From Paenisporosarcina sp049671445 (GTDB taxonomy: Bacteria; Bacillota; Bacilli; Bacillales_A; Planococcaceae), in contig NZ_JBATUX010000098.1 in NCBI RefSeq assembly GCF_049671445.1, positions 1 to 64,000 of the forward strand: DNA of 64,000 nt, read 5' to 3'. Below are positions 52,256 to 60,203 of this stretch, one piece after another. The notes beneath the pieces were generated by a model, which was not told the DNA's origin, searched no databases, and saw only the letters and a program-made list of their open reading frames with translations. A program made the translations under genes and the position numbers. Every line of letters begins with the position of its first letter. The first letter of the stretch is position 1.

Positions 52256-53449
52256 TTACTCCAACAGCTCTTCTGGAAGCAACTTAAATCCTTCAATCAT
52301 CGTGTCTTCTTCCACCTCGATCATCAGAAAGCGTTTGCCATTGTAATTGACTTCTTTGACATACCTCAAGTCTTGAGGGCTGATTGAAATATTCGCTACT
52401 TTCGTGCTGATCTTGATGGACTTGGACGCGTAACTCGGAATGATATGACTTGCTTTCATTTCATACGTTCTGTCATCAACCACCTGTTGAAAGGCCCGCT
52501 CCACTTTTTCCGTACTCACATCTTTTATGCCGCTCGCCTTCAGCACACGTTCAACTTCTTTCGCATTCAGAGTAGGCATACTCTCTTCTTCGTCCTCATA
52601 CTCTTCATCCACTACTAACATACTATTGATTTCATCATATACATTAGCGAGGGTTTTCGAATTTACTTCATCCCCGATAACTGCTTTTACAATTTCTTCA
52701 AATACCGCTTTGTCTTCCTCGGCCGTCATGATTTCATTGCCGTTCAAAACATTCTCGATAAACTGGAAATCAGGTTTATTCGCTTTGCTCGCTGCATATA
52801 GGATGTGATGGATGTCTGCGGCGTTGTCCGTGAAGCTAGGGAACAGAAATCCACCAATTGGAGAGGCCAGTTTAATGACAGGGTCTGTCACCAAGCTCGA
52901 CTTATACTCCTTCTCGACAAAATCAAACACCAGTGAACTCTTCGGCAATTCGGTTTGATTCATGCTGCAAAGAATAAAAGGAGTGGTATATACTTCATCC
53001 CGAACGTCTATTTCTGTTTCATCGGGATTGCGTTTCGTCGTTTTATTATAATTTCCGCGAATGAATGTGACGACCATGTCCTTTTCATAATGTTTGTCCT
53101 GAACCATTTTCAAGGCGATCTGCTGCATATGCGCTTTCCATTCACCTATATCTTCTGTCTGAAGTCCTTCATATAATAGTCGTTGCGTATGGTCCGTTTG
53201 CTCTTCTGCCTGACGCTGAAACTTCACCTCAAACAGCTTCACATCCAGTTTCCCACCTAAAACCTTTTTAAAATTGGCAAGAAACAGCTCTTGCTGCTCC
53301 CTGTCCAACAAGGAAAATGAGCGGCTCTCCTCATGAAAGATCTCACTGCTTTCCTGCTGGATGTATACGTTGTAAATATCAGCGATTTTCAATAAATCAC
53401 CATCCACCTTAAAGTGTTTGCGAATCTCTGCTATATCTTTCTTATTCAT
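52256..53449 (-). CDS. DUF4317 domain-containing protein
   Basis: A 397-residue soluble protein of the DUF4317 family. The N-terminus MNKKDIAEIRKHFK with DGDLLKIADIYNVYIQ and the following ESRSFSLLDREQQELFLANFKKVL are characteristic. Acidic EEYEDEEES near 290 separates two parts, and the C-terminus has KISTKVANISISPQDL. Function unknown; found mainly in Firmicutes. The start at 53447-53449 is preferred over the TTG at 53461. It is cargo of the larger rlmH-linked cassette. A terminator-like hairpin at 53494-53530 lies just upstream rather than downstream. Confidence 0.82.
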   Translation of the reverse strand: MNKKDIAEIRKHFKVDGDLLKIADIYNVYIQQESSEIFHEESRSFSLLDREQQELFLANFKKVLGGKLDVKLFEVKFQRQAEEQTDHTQRLLYEGLQTEDIGEWKAHMQQIALKMVQDKHYEKDMVVTFIRGNYNKTTKRNPDETEIDVRDEVYTTPFILCSMNQTELPKSSLVFDFVEKEYKSSLVTDPVIKLASPIGGFLFPSFTDNAADIHHILYAASKANKPDFQFIENVLNGNEIMTAEEDKAVFEEIVKAVIGDEVNSKTLANVYDEINSMLVVDEEYEDEEESMPTLNAKEVERVLKASGIKDVSTEKVERAFQQVVDDRTYEMKASHIIPSYASKSIKISTKVANISISPQDLRYVKEVNYNGKRFLMIEVEEDTMIEGFKLLPEELLE

Positions 53450-53493
53450 CTCTAATTTCAACTCCCTGGCTGTTATGATCGGTGTTGTCTACA

Positions 53494-53530
53494 AAAAAAG
53501 AGCATCAAAAGCTACATTTTAGCTTTTGAC
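53494..53530 (-). terminator. Terminator-like hairpin upstream of the DUF4317 gene
   Basis: TCAAAAGCTA (53506-53515) pairs with TAGCTTTTGA (53521-53530). On the minus strand it runs into TTTTTTT. It would end a minus-strand gene that is no longer present upstream, or attenuate the DUF4317 gene. Confidence 0.6.
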
Positions 53531-53982
53531 ACTTCTTGATTATAACAATATTTAAGATGAAGAAAGGAACATAGTCAATTTTGGATTGAGTGACCAACAT
53601 CCTGTTGGCCTGAGGAGACTCCTAGATTGCTCGTGGAAAACGTTCGACTGTTTCTGTCTTTGCATTGTGGCACTAGCTTCGAGACACGGAAAAGCTTTGC
53701 ATCGCTGCAATAGGCTTTTTATTTTCTCTAAATAAAAATTTAACAACAAAAATATAGTGATAATAAATAAATATTTATTGTTAATCAATAAATAAACAGT
53801 TAACATCATATAAACAATATATATGGGAGGTGCTTTTCATGAAACCAGAAACACTGTATTGAAATATGGAAAGTCAAAAGTGAAGAAACAGTCAAAGATA
53901 ATAAAAATAATAAAGTTTGGTTAATAAACCTCTTGGAGAAAAGCAGGACTTAATATGACAATTATTAGAGGAGGGAAAAACC
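53531..53982. other. Gene-free stretch with decayed repeat and short frames
   Basis: Bases 53608-53700 (GGAGACTCCTAG, then CTCGTGGAAAACG) look like a strongly decayed relative of the structured repeats common in Bacillus intergenic DNA. A seven-codon frame (ATG at 53839) has a perfect GGGAGG site but stops at once. The following 100 bases encode a short coding-like stretch without a start, possibly the remnant of a regulator gene. Confidence 0.4.
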
Positions 53983-55230
53983 TTGGACATTAACAATATG
54001 ATTATTAAAAATATCGCAGATCACAATGAGCTGGAAAGATTGTTTAGAGAAGACCCAAAAGCTTTTAAAAAGGCATTTTCTCACGCTTTGGAACAAAACC
54101 CTGATTCACCGGTTCTTGCCGTTTGGTATGAAAGATTGCATTACAAGGAGACGGCAAATACAGAAAAAGATTTCTTGCTTCAAAAAGATTTCTTATTCAT
54201 GGGCATTTTAGCAATTCTGGCCGGTATAACCACAAGGATTATATTTCATTTTGTCGAACTGCAGGCAATTGCCCCAATTAACCTTGCTTTTGGGGTACTT
54301 CCCTTTATTGCAGCCTATTTTGTATATAAAAACCCGCCCAAAAAAAGTGTTCTTTACTGCCTTGCAGTGTTGTTCCTAATCTCTGGGTTTTATCTTAATA
54401 TGCTGCCTTTAAATTATAAAGACAGTATTATACTTGCTTATTTACACCTTCCCATTTTCTTATGGGGATTGGTTGGTCTTGCATTTACAGGAAATGAATA
54501 TGGCAAAGGCAGCACAAGATTAGCCTATCTTAAATTTAATTTGAATTTCTTCATACTCTACGCCAGCATGGCAATTAGTGGAATGCTGCTAGCAGCAGTT
54601 ACCATGCAGTTATTTAGCTTTGTCGGATTAGATATAGAAGAATTCTATTTTAGAAATATCGTTTTATTTGGTGCTGCTGCTATCGCTATCGTGACTGCAT
54701 ACCTGGTATCAAGAAATCTTAAACTTGCTAAAAATATTGCACCGTATATAGCTAAAATTTTTAGTCCACTAGTCCTGGTAACATTGTTAGTCTATCTTAT
54801 AACGGTTATTTGGCTCGAAAAAAATCCATTCTTGGACCGCAATTTCCTAATAGCCTTCAACGGAATACTCCTTGGTGTGTTGGTCGTCACCATATTTTCC
54901 ATTACCGAAAGCGGCTCAGACGAGAAAAAGAACATTTCTGATTATATAAATTTCGCCTTAATTTTTCTTGCTCTTATCATTGACAGTGTGGCTTTGTCAG
55001 CCATATTGTTCAGACTTTCTTCTTATGGGATTACACCCAACAGGCTTGCTGTTTTAGGCGTAAACATACTTATTTGGGCCAATCTAATTTGGATTATGCT
55101 TTCCTATATGCGTTTTCTACAAAACAAAACCGGACCTTCAACTATCCAAGATGCCGTTACTAAGTATTTGCCGGTCTACGGAATTTGGGCGGCTGTCGTT
55201 ACATTTACTTTTCCTATAATTTTTAATTAG
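53983..55230 (+). CDS. Polytopic membrane protein, possibly DUF4153-like
   Basis: A 415-residue protein with a hydrophilic N-terminus (about 1-68, including ELERLFREDPKAFKKAF) and ten to twelve membrane spans. Near the C-terminus the segment FRLSSYGITPNRLAVLGVN resembles the conserved motif of DUF4153-like membrane proteins, which is my best but uncertain assignment. Start TTG at 53983 is fixed by GAGGAGGG seven bases upstream. It lies alone on the plus strand inside the larger rlmH-linked cassette and ends 130 bases before the middle att repeat. Confidence 0.7.
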   Translation: MDINNMIIKNIADHNELERLFREDPKAFKKAFSHALEQNPDSPVLAVWYERLHYKETANTEKDFLLQKDFLFMGILAILAGITTRIIFHFVELQAIAPINLAFGVLPFIAAYFVYKNPPKKSVLYCLAVLFLISGFYLNMLPLNYKDSIILAYLHLPIFLWGLVGLAFTGNEYGKGSTRLAYLKFNLNFFILYASMAISGMLLAAVTMQLFSFVGLDIEEFYFRNIVLFGAAAIAIVTAYLVSRNLKLAKNIAPYIAKIFSPLVLVTLLVYLITVIWLEKNPFLDRNFLIAFNGILLGVLVVTIFSITESGSDEKKNISDYINFALIFLALIIDSVALSAILFRLSSYGITPNRLAVLGVNILIWANLIWIMLSYMRFLQNKTGPSTIQDAVTKYLPVYGIWAAVVTFTFPIIFN

Positions 55231-55282
55231 AAAAGCTCTGTTTATGTAACGGAATTTTTTCTCTTTTAATCATGAATCTACA

Positions 55283-55342
55283 CAAGCCAAAAATATGCAA
55301 ATTTTTATATATTACTTGATATTCTTGGCTTGTTATTTTTTA
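55283..55342 (+). terminator. Terminator of the polytopic membrane protein gene
   Basis: CAAGCCAA (55283-55290) pairs with TTGGCTTG (55325-55332) around a long AT-rich loop, then a T run. Confidence 0.6.
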
Positions 55343-55360
55343 TTTCTATAAAACCTCACT

Positions 55361-55377
55361 TACTTATGATAAGGTTC
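55361..55377. other. rlmH-type attachment repeat, middle copy
   Basis: TACTTATGATAAGGTTC, identical to the other two copies. It is flanked by AAAACCTCA (from 55350) and its complement TGAGGTTTT (from 55395), an inverted pair typical of cassette ends. Confidence 0.75.
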
Positions 55378-55418
55378 CCCGTGATGTATCTAACTGAGGT
55401 TTTTATAAACTTGATATC

Positions 55419-56138
55419 CTAATATCCCAAAATAGCAACATACTGATTTTGCAAAACAAACCTATTATCCAACCATGCTAAAGTATTCAAAACAAACCCT
55501 AAAGAATCAGCATTATATCTCCCAGCAATTTTCTGATAGGCCAATAGCTCATACCGTTTATTTGAATCAAAATCTACAGGATATAAACCACTAAGAGGAT
55601 TTACAAATCCAGTAATAGGACTCTTCAGTTTGCCATTTTCATCATATATTTCATTTAAATACTCGATGCCTTTTGTTGAGATGTCTATAATGTACTTTTT
55701 ATTATTTATCATGCTAACAACTTCCACTTTGTAATAATCTTGATAAGTAACCTCATATTGGTACTGCTCATTATATACATTAAAATCAAATAATAATTGT
55801 GCTGTATTATCCACAATGGAATAAATATAATGGTACATAATTCCACCACTACCACCTGTAGCAATACTTATGAAAATATCATCTACTCCATTCCCAGTAA
55901 AATCCCCCAAGAATACAGTAGGATTGTAGCCTGCATTTTCACGAAGTGGGACACTTGTTAACTCGCCAGATCTTCCATCTTGAACGAGCAGGGTGATACT
56001 TTGAATAAATGGACTAGCTGGAGTCATTATGCCAGTTAAATAGACATTATCAGGTACTCTATCCCCAGTTACATCTCCACGTGCAAACGAAACTACATTC
56101 GGAGGATTCATATTCGTCCTAGCGTAATAATTATACAT
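55419..56138 (-). CDS. FG-GAP/VCBS-like repeat protein
   Basis: A 239-residue protein with two FG-GAP-like calcium-binding blades, GDVTGDRVPDNVYL (about 21-34) and GDFTGNGVDDIFI (about 78-90), followed by a beta-rich body with Tyr-rich segments (YNEQYQYEVTYQDYYKVE). The acidic DxTxDxxxD loops predict metal binding. There is no signal peptide, so if it is surface- or spore-associated it must reach there by another route; similar proteins in spore formers are often uncharacterised. AAAGGAG precedes the ATG. It is the only intact gene of the 1.7-kb cassette between the middle and rlmH-proximal att repeats. Confidence 0.72.
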   Translation of the reverse strand: MYNYYARTNMNPPNVVSFARGDVTGDRVPDNVYLTGIMTPASPFIQSITLLVQDGRSGELTSVPLRENAGYNPTVFLGDFTGNGVDDIFISIATGGSGGIMYHYIYSIVDNTAQLLFDFNVYNEQYQYEVTYQDYYKVEVVSMINNKKYIIDISTKGIEYLNEIYDENGKLKSPITGFVNPLSGLYPVDFDSNKRYELLAYQKIAGRYNADSLGFVLNTLAWLDNRFVLQNQYVAILGY

Positions 56139-56357
56139 AACATGCTCCTTTACATAATACCTATAATCATCATTTTCCTACGTTCTAAAAGAATTCTAGG
56201 TACTGTTTATTAGTATTTATTAAGTAATATCTATTCGTTAGAAACATAAAATTTGTAAGGCTAACAGAAATTTCTTTCAAGACATTTCATAACTCCTCAG
56301 CTCCAGTTTCTAAAGAAATCAATTTCGTTAATTATTCACCAAAATGGAGGGGATTAA

Positions 56358-56550
56358 ATGAAAAAAATTAAGTTCTATTTATGGTACGGTTAAGATTATT
56401 CAGTAGGTGCAGATGAGGAATTTAATGGGAGTTTTAAATCAAACCTTCACCTTAAATCCCGTAAACCGAAATTTACTTGTTGTATTTGGCCCTACCACAA
56501 TGAGCATACCAGTCCAAACCACTCCCTATAAAATTATTGTTATGTGTTGA
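56358..56550 (+). pseudogene. Decayed relative of the 34209 protein
   Basis: GGAGG (56346-56350) and an ATG at 56358 remain, but the frame stops within about 12 codons and most of the gene is deleted. The last 120 bases encode FTLNPVNRNLLVVFGPTT, then IPVQTTPYKII and a terminal Cys, clearly the same C-terminus as the intact protein at 34209-34700. A second family member has therefore existed in the rlmH-linked cassette and decayed by internal deletion. Confidence 0.85.
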
Positions 56551-57065
56551 AAAAAGTTAGGCTCCATAAATGTATGCTACGGTTCCATAACTCATATCTT
56601 TTTGATTCGTAACAATTCGATTTCATCCATTAGAAAAAAGGACTTCGCCTTTATAATCACTTGGCAATTACTTGGTGTACCATATGTAGATCAATACTTA
56701 TATGACACCATAAGGGTAAGTAAGTATTTTATAGCTATGAAATGTGCCAAATATTACACAATGATCATAATTTAACTAACAATTGCGATGCTTAAATAAG
56801 GTATCGTCTATTTTGATTCAATTAACGAAAGAGATAGTTCCATACCATACTCACAATATCCAAATTACAACATTCCACACTCTCCTTACTAAAACGTAAA
56901 TATATAACAGGAAAAACGGAGCGCCAATTCTTTGGCACTCCGTTTTACATTGAACTGATTTGTATTTGGCTATATAAGAAATGTGTTTTAATAAAAAAAA
57001 TTGTTTTTTCTTGAGATATTACTCTTATAAACATGAGCTTTTCCCCAATGATAAAAAAAACTCAT
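56551..57065. other. Gene-free end of the small cassette
   Basis: About 515 AT-rich bases. The only structure is a terminator-like hairpin at 56912-56946 (AAAACGGAG...CTCCGTTTT) with no gene ending at it. Confidence 0.6.
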
Positions 57066-57545
57066 TTACTTATGATAAGGTTCATTTTTGATAATCCGAA
57101 ACGCACGATACACTTGCTCTATCAATACCAATTTCATCAACTGGTGTGGCAATGTCATTTTTGAGAATGACAGCTTTTCATCCGAACGTTTCATTACGTC
57201 TTCATGTAGACCCAGTGACCCACCAATGACAAACGCAACTTTGCTGCGACCATATGTCATTAGTGACTGTAAATCATCTGCCAGTTGTTCAGACGATTTC
57301 ATTTTTCCTTCGATAGCTAATGCGATGACATACGTGTCTACACCGATTTTAGCCAAAATGCGTTCGCCTTCTTTTTTCTTGACGATTTCCATGTCAGCGT
57401 CACTTAAATTTTCTGGTGCTTTTTCATCTGCCACTTCAATCAAATCTATCTTTGCGTAACTCCCCAATCTTTTTGTGTATTCTTCAATGCCCATTTTTAA
57501 ATATTTTTCTTTTAACTTCCCAACGGAAATTATTGCGATATTCAC
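57066..57545 (-). CDS. rlmH: 23S rRNA pseudouridine-1915 N3-methyltransferase RlmH
   Basis: A 159-residue SPOUT methyltransferase (OrfX in staphylococci) that methylates pseudouridine 1915 of 23S rRNA. The N-terminus MNIAIISVGKLKEKYLKMGIEEY, the SAM-binding knot with FVIGGSLGL and the end YRAFRIIKNEPYHK are all canonical. Its last codons, read on the minus strand as GAACCTTATCATAAGTA, are the conserved insertion site of SCC elements, and that sequence recurs at 55361 and 51086. It lies downstream of yyzF, as in other Bacillales. The insertion regenerates an intact C-terminus. Confidence 0.96.
   Translation of the reverse strand: MNIAIISVGKLKEKYLKMGIEEYTKRLGSYAKIDLIEVADEKAPENLSDADMEIVKKKEGERILAKIGVDTYVIALAIEGKMKSSEQLADDLQSLMTYGRSKVAFVIGGSLGLHEDVMKRSDEKLSFSKMTLPHQLMKLVLIEQVYRAFRIIKNEPYHK
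57067..57083. other. rlmH-type attachment site, proximal copy
   Basis: TACTTATGATAAGGTTC formed by the last codons and stop of rlmH. It is the chromosomal boundary of the cassette zone. Confidence 0.8.
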
Positions 57546-57634
57546 AGGTTATCCACCTTTACACTTTATTTACAAACACGCTATCCACAGAAGTTATACA
57601 CATATCCACAAGGAAAACTATATATAGTATGCAA

Positions 57635-57799
57635 TCATTCGTTCGCCACTAAATATATTGCTGCGACATCACAGTAATCGCATTTTGTGGATAACTTTTC
57701 TTCATCTGAAAGTTCTGTTAAAATCGGAAAGGTATTTTGCTTTGCAACAAACATATCAAGTGCGTGTTCTATATGGGTTTGACAGCAGTTTATTTTCAC
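57635..57799 (-). CDS. yyzF: CxxH/CxxC zinc-knuckle protein YyzF
   Basis: A 54-residue protein, short and easily missed. MKINCCQTHIEHALDMFV supplies the Cys-x2-His pair and KCDYCDVAA the Cys-x2-Cys pair, the defining pattern of the CxxH/CxxC family found between htrC and rlmH in Bacillales. It probably binds one zinc ion; function unknown. Start is GTG at 57797-57799 with AAAGGA nine bases upstream. A DnaA-box match (57686-57694) lies inside the gene and others lie on both sides. Confidence 0.9.
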   Translation of the reverse strand: MKINCCQTHIEHALDMFVAKQNTFPILTELSDEEKLSTKCDYCDVAAIYLVANE

Positions 57800-57879
57800 T
57801 TTTCATCATCCTTTCGATTTTCAAATAATTCACTAAGTTATACACAATTCGTCTATCTTTATCCACAATCTATTTTAAC

Positions 57880-57927
57880 AAAGTAAAAGCGAGTAGGAAA
57901 GGTGCATGATTGCACGTCCTACTCGCT
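57880..57927 (-). terminator. Terminator of htrC
   Basis: GCGAGTAGG pairs with CCTACTCGC with an inner GTGCA/TGCAC stem. On the minus strand it is followed by TTTTACTTT. Confidence 0.75.
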
Positions 57928-58000
57928 GTGTAAATCTTTTGTAAATCGAAATTGGTTATCCACAGCTTGGTCTTGTCATCCACAAGCTATTTTGAAGTCT

Positions 58001-59287
58001 TTATAACGCTGTGTTATCTTTCAATTTCAACGTAACTTCCATCAGTTGACCCTTTCGATAAATTTTCATGGTCATATTATCACCAATTTCTTTTTCATTA
58101 TATAAGTGTTTACGCAAATCAATCATGTTTTCGATTTTTTCTCCATCCATTTCAACCACTACATCATATTGCTTTAATCCAGCTTCTTCAGATGCCGAAC
58201 CTTCTACGACTTTGTCAATGACTACACCAGTTGAAACTTCTTCTGGTAGTCCAAGCGTATCGCGTTGATGGAATGCAGAGACATTTGTTACGTCTACTAA
58301 TGTAACTCCCATCGATGGACGTTTCACTTCACCAAACTCTTCTAAATCTTCGATTACTGGAATGACGGAATTTACAGGTATCGCAAGGCCTATTCCTTCA
58401 ACAGTCTCTTGTGAAATTTTCATTGAATTTATACCAATTAATTGTCCAGCTAAATTTACAAGAGCTCCACCACTATTACCTGGATTAATGGCAGCATCTG
58501 TTTGTAATACTTCCGCTTGCCAATCGATTTGGTTATCGCCATTTAAGTCAACGGGGATTGTACGATCTTTACCAGATACCACACCTGTTGTTACTGATCC
58601 TGAGAAATCTAAACCAAGTGGATTACCAATTGCAATCACTGTTTCACCTTGTTTTAAGGAATCTGAATTTCCGAACTCAGCAATAGTCGTTACCTTTGAA
58701 GCATCCATTTCAAGAACGGCAAGATCTGTCCAAATATCTGTACCCAGTAATTTTGCTTCTACTTTTGAGCCATCTGCTAATGTCACTTCAATTTGACTGG
58801 CACCTTCAATAACATGATTATTGGTTATAACATATGCTTTATCGCCAGACTTTTTATAAATAACACCCGATCCCGCCCCTGCTTCTTGTCCTTCGCTTGA
58901 AGGACTTAAAAAGTTGGATGTCGATTGAATATTTGTGACTCCTACAACGGAATTCGCTACCTTTTCAACTGCGGATGTGACATCCGTTGTTATGTCTGCA
59001 GATAATTGTTGCGTTTTGTTTGATGAAGATACATTTTCGTTGTCACCTAATGTTTCACTTCCTGGCATCATACCAACAAGAGAAGGTAACATCAGCCAGA
59101 CAATCAATGCACCGATCATGACACCTAAAAGTCCGCTAAAAAAGTAGCCACCCTTACTGCCTCTTTTAACAACTCTCGTTGGTGGTTCTCTTCGCTCTTG
59201 TCGTTCTATTATTTCTTCTGGCTCTTGAGGTTGTTGTCGATCTTGTGGCTCTGGTGACTTTGCTGGTTGGTCATCATAATATCCCAT
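58001..59287 (-). CDS. htrC: HtrA-type membrane-anchored serine protease
   Basis: A 428-residue HtrA/DegP-like protease of the wal locus (YyxA/HtrC in B. subtilis). It has an N-terminal charged cytoplasmic segment rich in Pro/Gln/Glu (1-45) and one membrane span at about 48-70. The trypsin-like domain has His158 (TNNHVIEG), Asp188 (WTDLAVLE) and Ser272 (NPGNSGGAL), and one PDZ domain lies at about 323-420. It acts in quality control of secreted or envelope proteins. It lies downstream of walJ, separated from it by a terminator overlapping the walJ stop, so it likely has its own promoter. Confidence 0.94.
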   Translation of the reverse strand: MGYYDDQPAKSPEPQDRQQPQEPEEIIERQERREPPTRVVKRGSKGGYFFSGLLGVMIGALIVWLMLPSLVGMMPGSETLGDNENVSSSNKTQQLSADITTDVTSAVEKVANSVVGVTNIQSTSNFLSPSSEGQEAGAGSGVIYKKSGDKAYVITNNHVIEGASQIEVTLADGSKVEAKLLGTDIWTDLAVLEMDASKVTTIAEFGNSDSLKQGETVIAIGNPLGLDFSGSVTTGVVSGKDRTIPVDLNGDNQIDWQAEVLQTDAAINPGNSGGALVNLAGQLIGINSMKISQETVEGIGLAIPVNSVIPVIEDLEEFGEVKRPSMGVTLVDVTNVSAFHQRDTLGLPEEVSTGVVIDKVVEGSASEEAGLKQYDVVVEMDGEKIENMIDLRKHLYNEKEIGDNMTMKIYRKGQLMEVTLKLKDNTAL

Positions 59288-59371
59288 AGATAATCTCCCT
59301 CTCTGTTTTTCGTTATCTTTACTTTAACCAATCAACATTAAAATTAGATGAAAATGGCTTTAAAACTTGCT

Positions 59372-59404
59372 CAAAAAGAAAAAACCTCACAAAAAGTAAG
59401 GTTT
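59372..59404 (-). terminator. Terminator of the wal operon after walJ
   Basis: On the minus strand AACCTTAC-TTTTT-GTGAGGTT then a T-rich run. The stem begins within the walJ stop codon. Confidence 0.75.
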
Positions 59405-60191
59405 AGACAGTAACTAATTTAGTTGCTATGTTTGCATCTGTATCGTAAAGTTTCAAAAATTCGCCGGTAACAATACCACATGATTCAAGCGTCTGCGATA
59501 CGCTCATGCGGGCCAAATCTTTCATATTATTATCTTTACTTAAATGTGAGAGATAGATGCGTGTAGGTTTCTCTTCAACTACTTCACTCATAGCGACTGC
59601 TGCATCTTCATTTGAAACATGACCAACATCACTTAAAATACGTCGTTTAATAGACCACGGATAACGACACATTTGTAACATACCCACATCGTGATTACTT
59701 TCGAAGACAAATGAATCTGCGCCTTTAATGTGGCCCTTCATTCGATCACTAACATAGCCTGTATCTGTAATTAAAACAAGTTTACGACCATTCTCATGAA
59801 AAACATAAAACATTGGATCCGCTGCATCGTGAGATACTGCGAAAGATTGAATATCCAGTGACCCAAATGTTTTTACAGACTCCATATCAAAGTGAAAGCG
59901 TTGTTCGATTGGGATGTTTCCAACTAAATGTTCCATAGCCATCCACGTCTTGGCGTTGGCATATATCGGAACTTTATACTTCCGAGCTAGAATTCCTAGC
60001 CCTTTTATATGATCACTATGTTCATGTGTAACCAAAATGCCACTTAACTTTTTCATACTGCGGTCAACAGAGGTAAACAATTCCTCCATTTTACGTCCAC
60101 TCAGGCCTGCATCGACTAAAAATGCATGTTCATCGTTTTCAACGTAAATGGCATTTCCGCTACTACCGCTTGCTAAAACACTAAAACGCAT
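59403..60191 (-). CDS. walJ: Metallo-beta-lactamase-fold protein WalJ (YycJ)
   Basis: A 262-residue MBL-fold protein. The zinc motif is LVTHEHSDHIKGL (HxHxDH), with a further His in SHDAAD and an Asp in LITDTGYVSD; SGSSGNAIYVE opens the fold. It belongs to the wal operon and is known in relatives to affect DNA repair fidelity and cell-wall homeostasis, probably as an exonuclease-like enzyme. It follows walI by 12 bases. Cytoplasmic. The start ATG follows an AGGAG-type site. Confidence 0.94.
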   Translation of the reverse strand: MRFSVLASGSSGNAIYVENDEHAFLVDAGLSGRKMEELFTSVDRSMKKLSGILVTHEHSDHIKGLGILARKYKVPIYANAKTWMAMEHLVGNIPIEQRFHFDMESVKTFGSLDIQSFAVSHDAADPMFYVFHENGRKLVLITDTGYVSDRMKGHIKGADSFVFESNHDVGMLQMCRYPWSIKRRILSDVGHVSNEDAAVAMSEVVEEKPTRIYLSHLSKDNNMKDLARMSVSQTLESCGIVTGEFLKLYDTDANIATKLVTV

Positions 60192-60203
60192 GACGAAAAC
60201 TCC

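Larger units (their letters stand above)
57549..57984. promoter_or_regulatory. DnaA-box cluster around yyzF
   Basis: Exact matches to TTATNCACA at 57594, 57686 (minus strand), 57838, 57859 and 57956, plus one-mismatch copies at 57549, 57581, 57602 and 57976: nine sites in 436 bases. The region spans the rlmH-yyzF and yyzF-htrC intergenic spaces and part of yyzF. Confidence 0.7.

Noticed and set aside
53552..53809. 85-codon minus-strand frame
   Set aside because: It runs through repeat-like DNA and has a hydrophobic, low-complexity start without a ribosome binding site. A decayed intergenic repeat is more likely.
51103..57066. Site-specific recombinase inside the rlmH cassettes
   Set aside because: I looked for long serine-recombinase or integrase frames and found none. 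The cassettes have no visible mobility gene.
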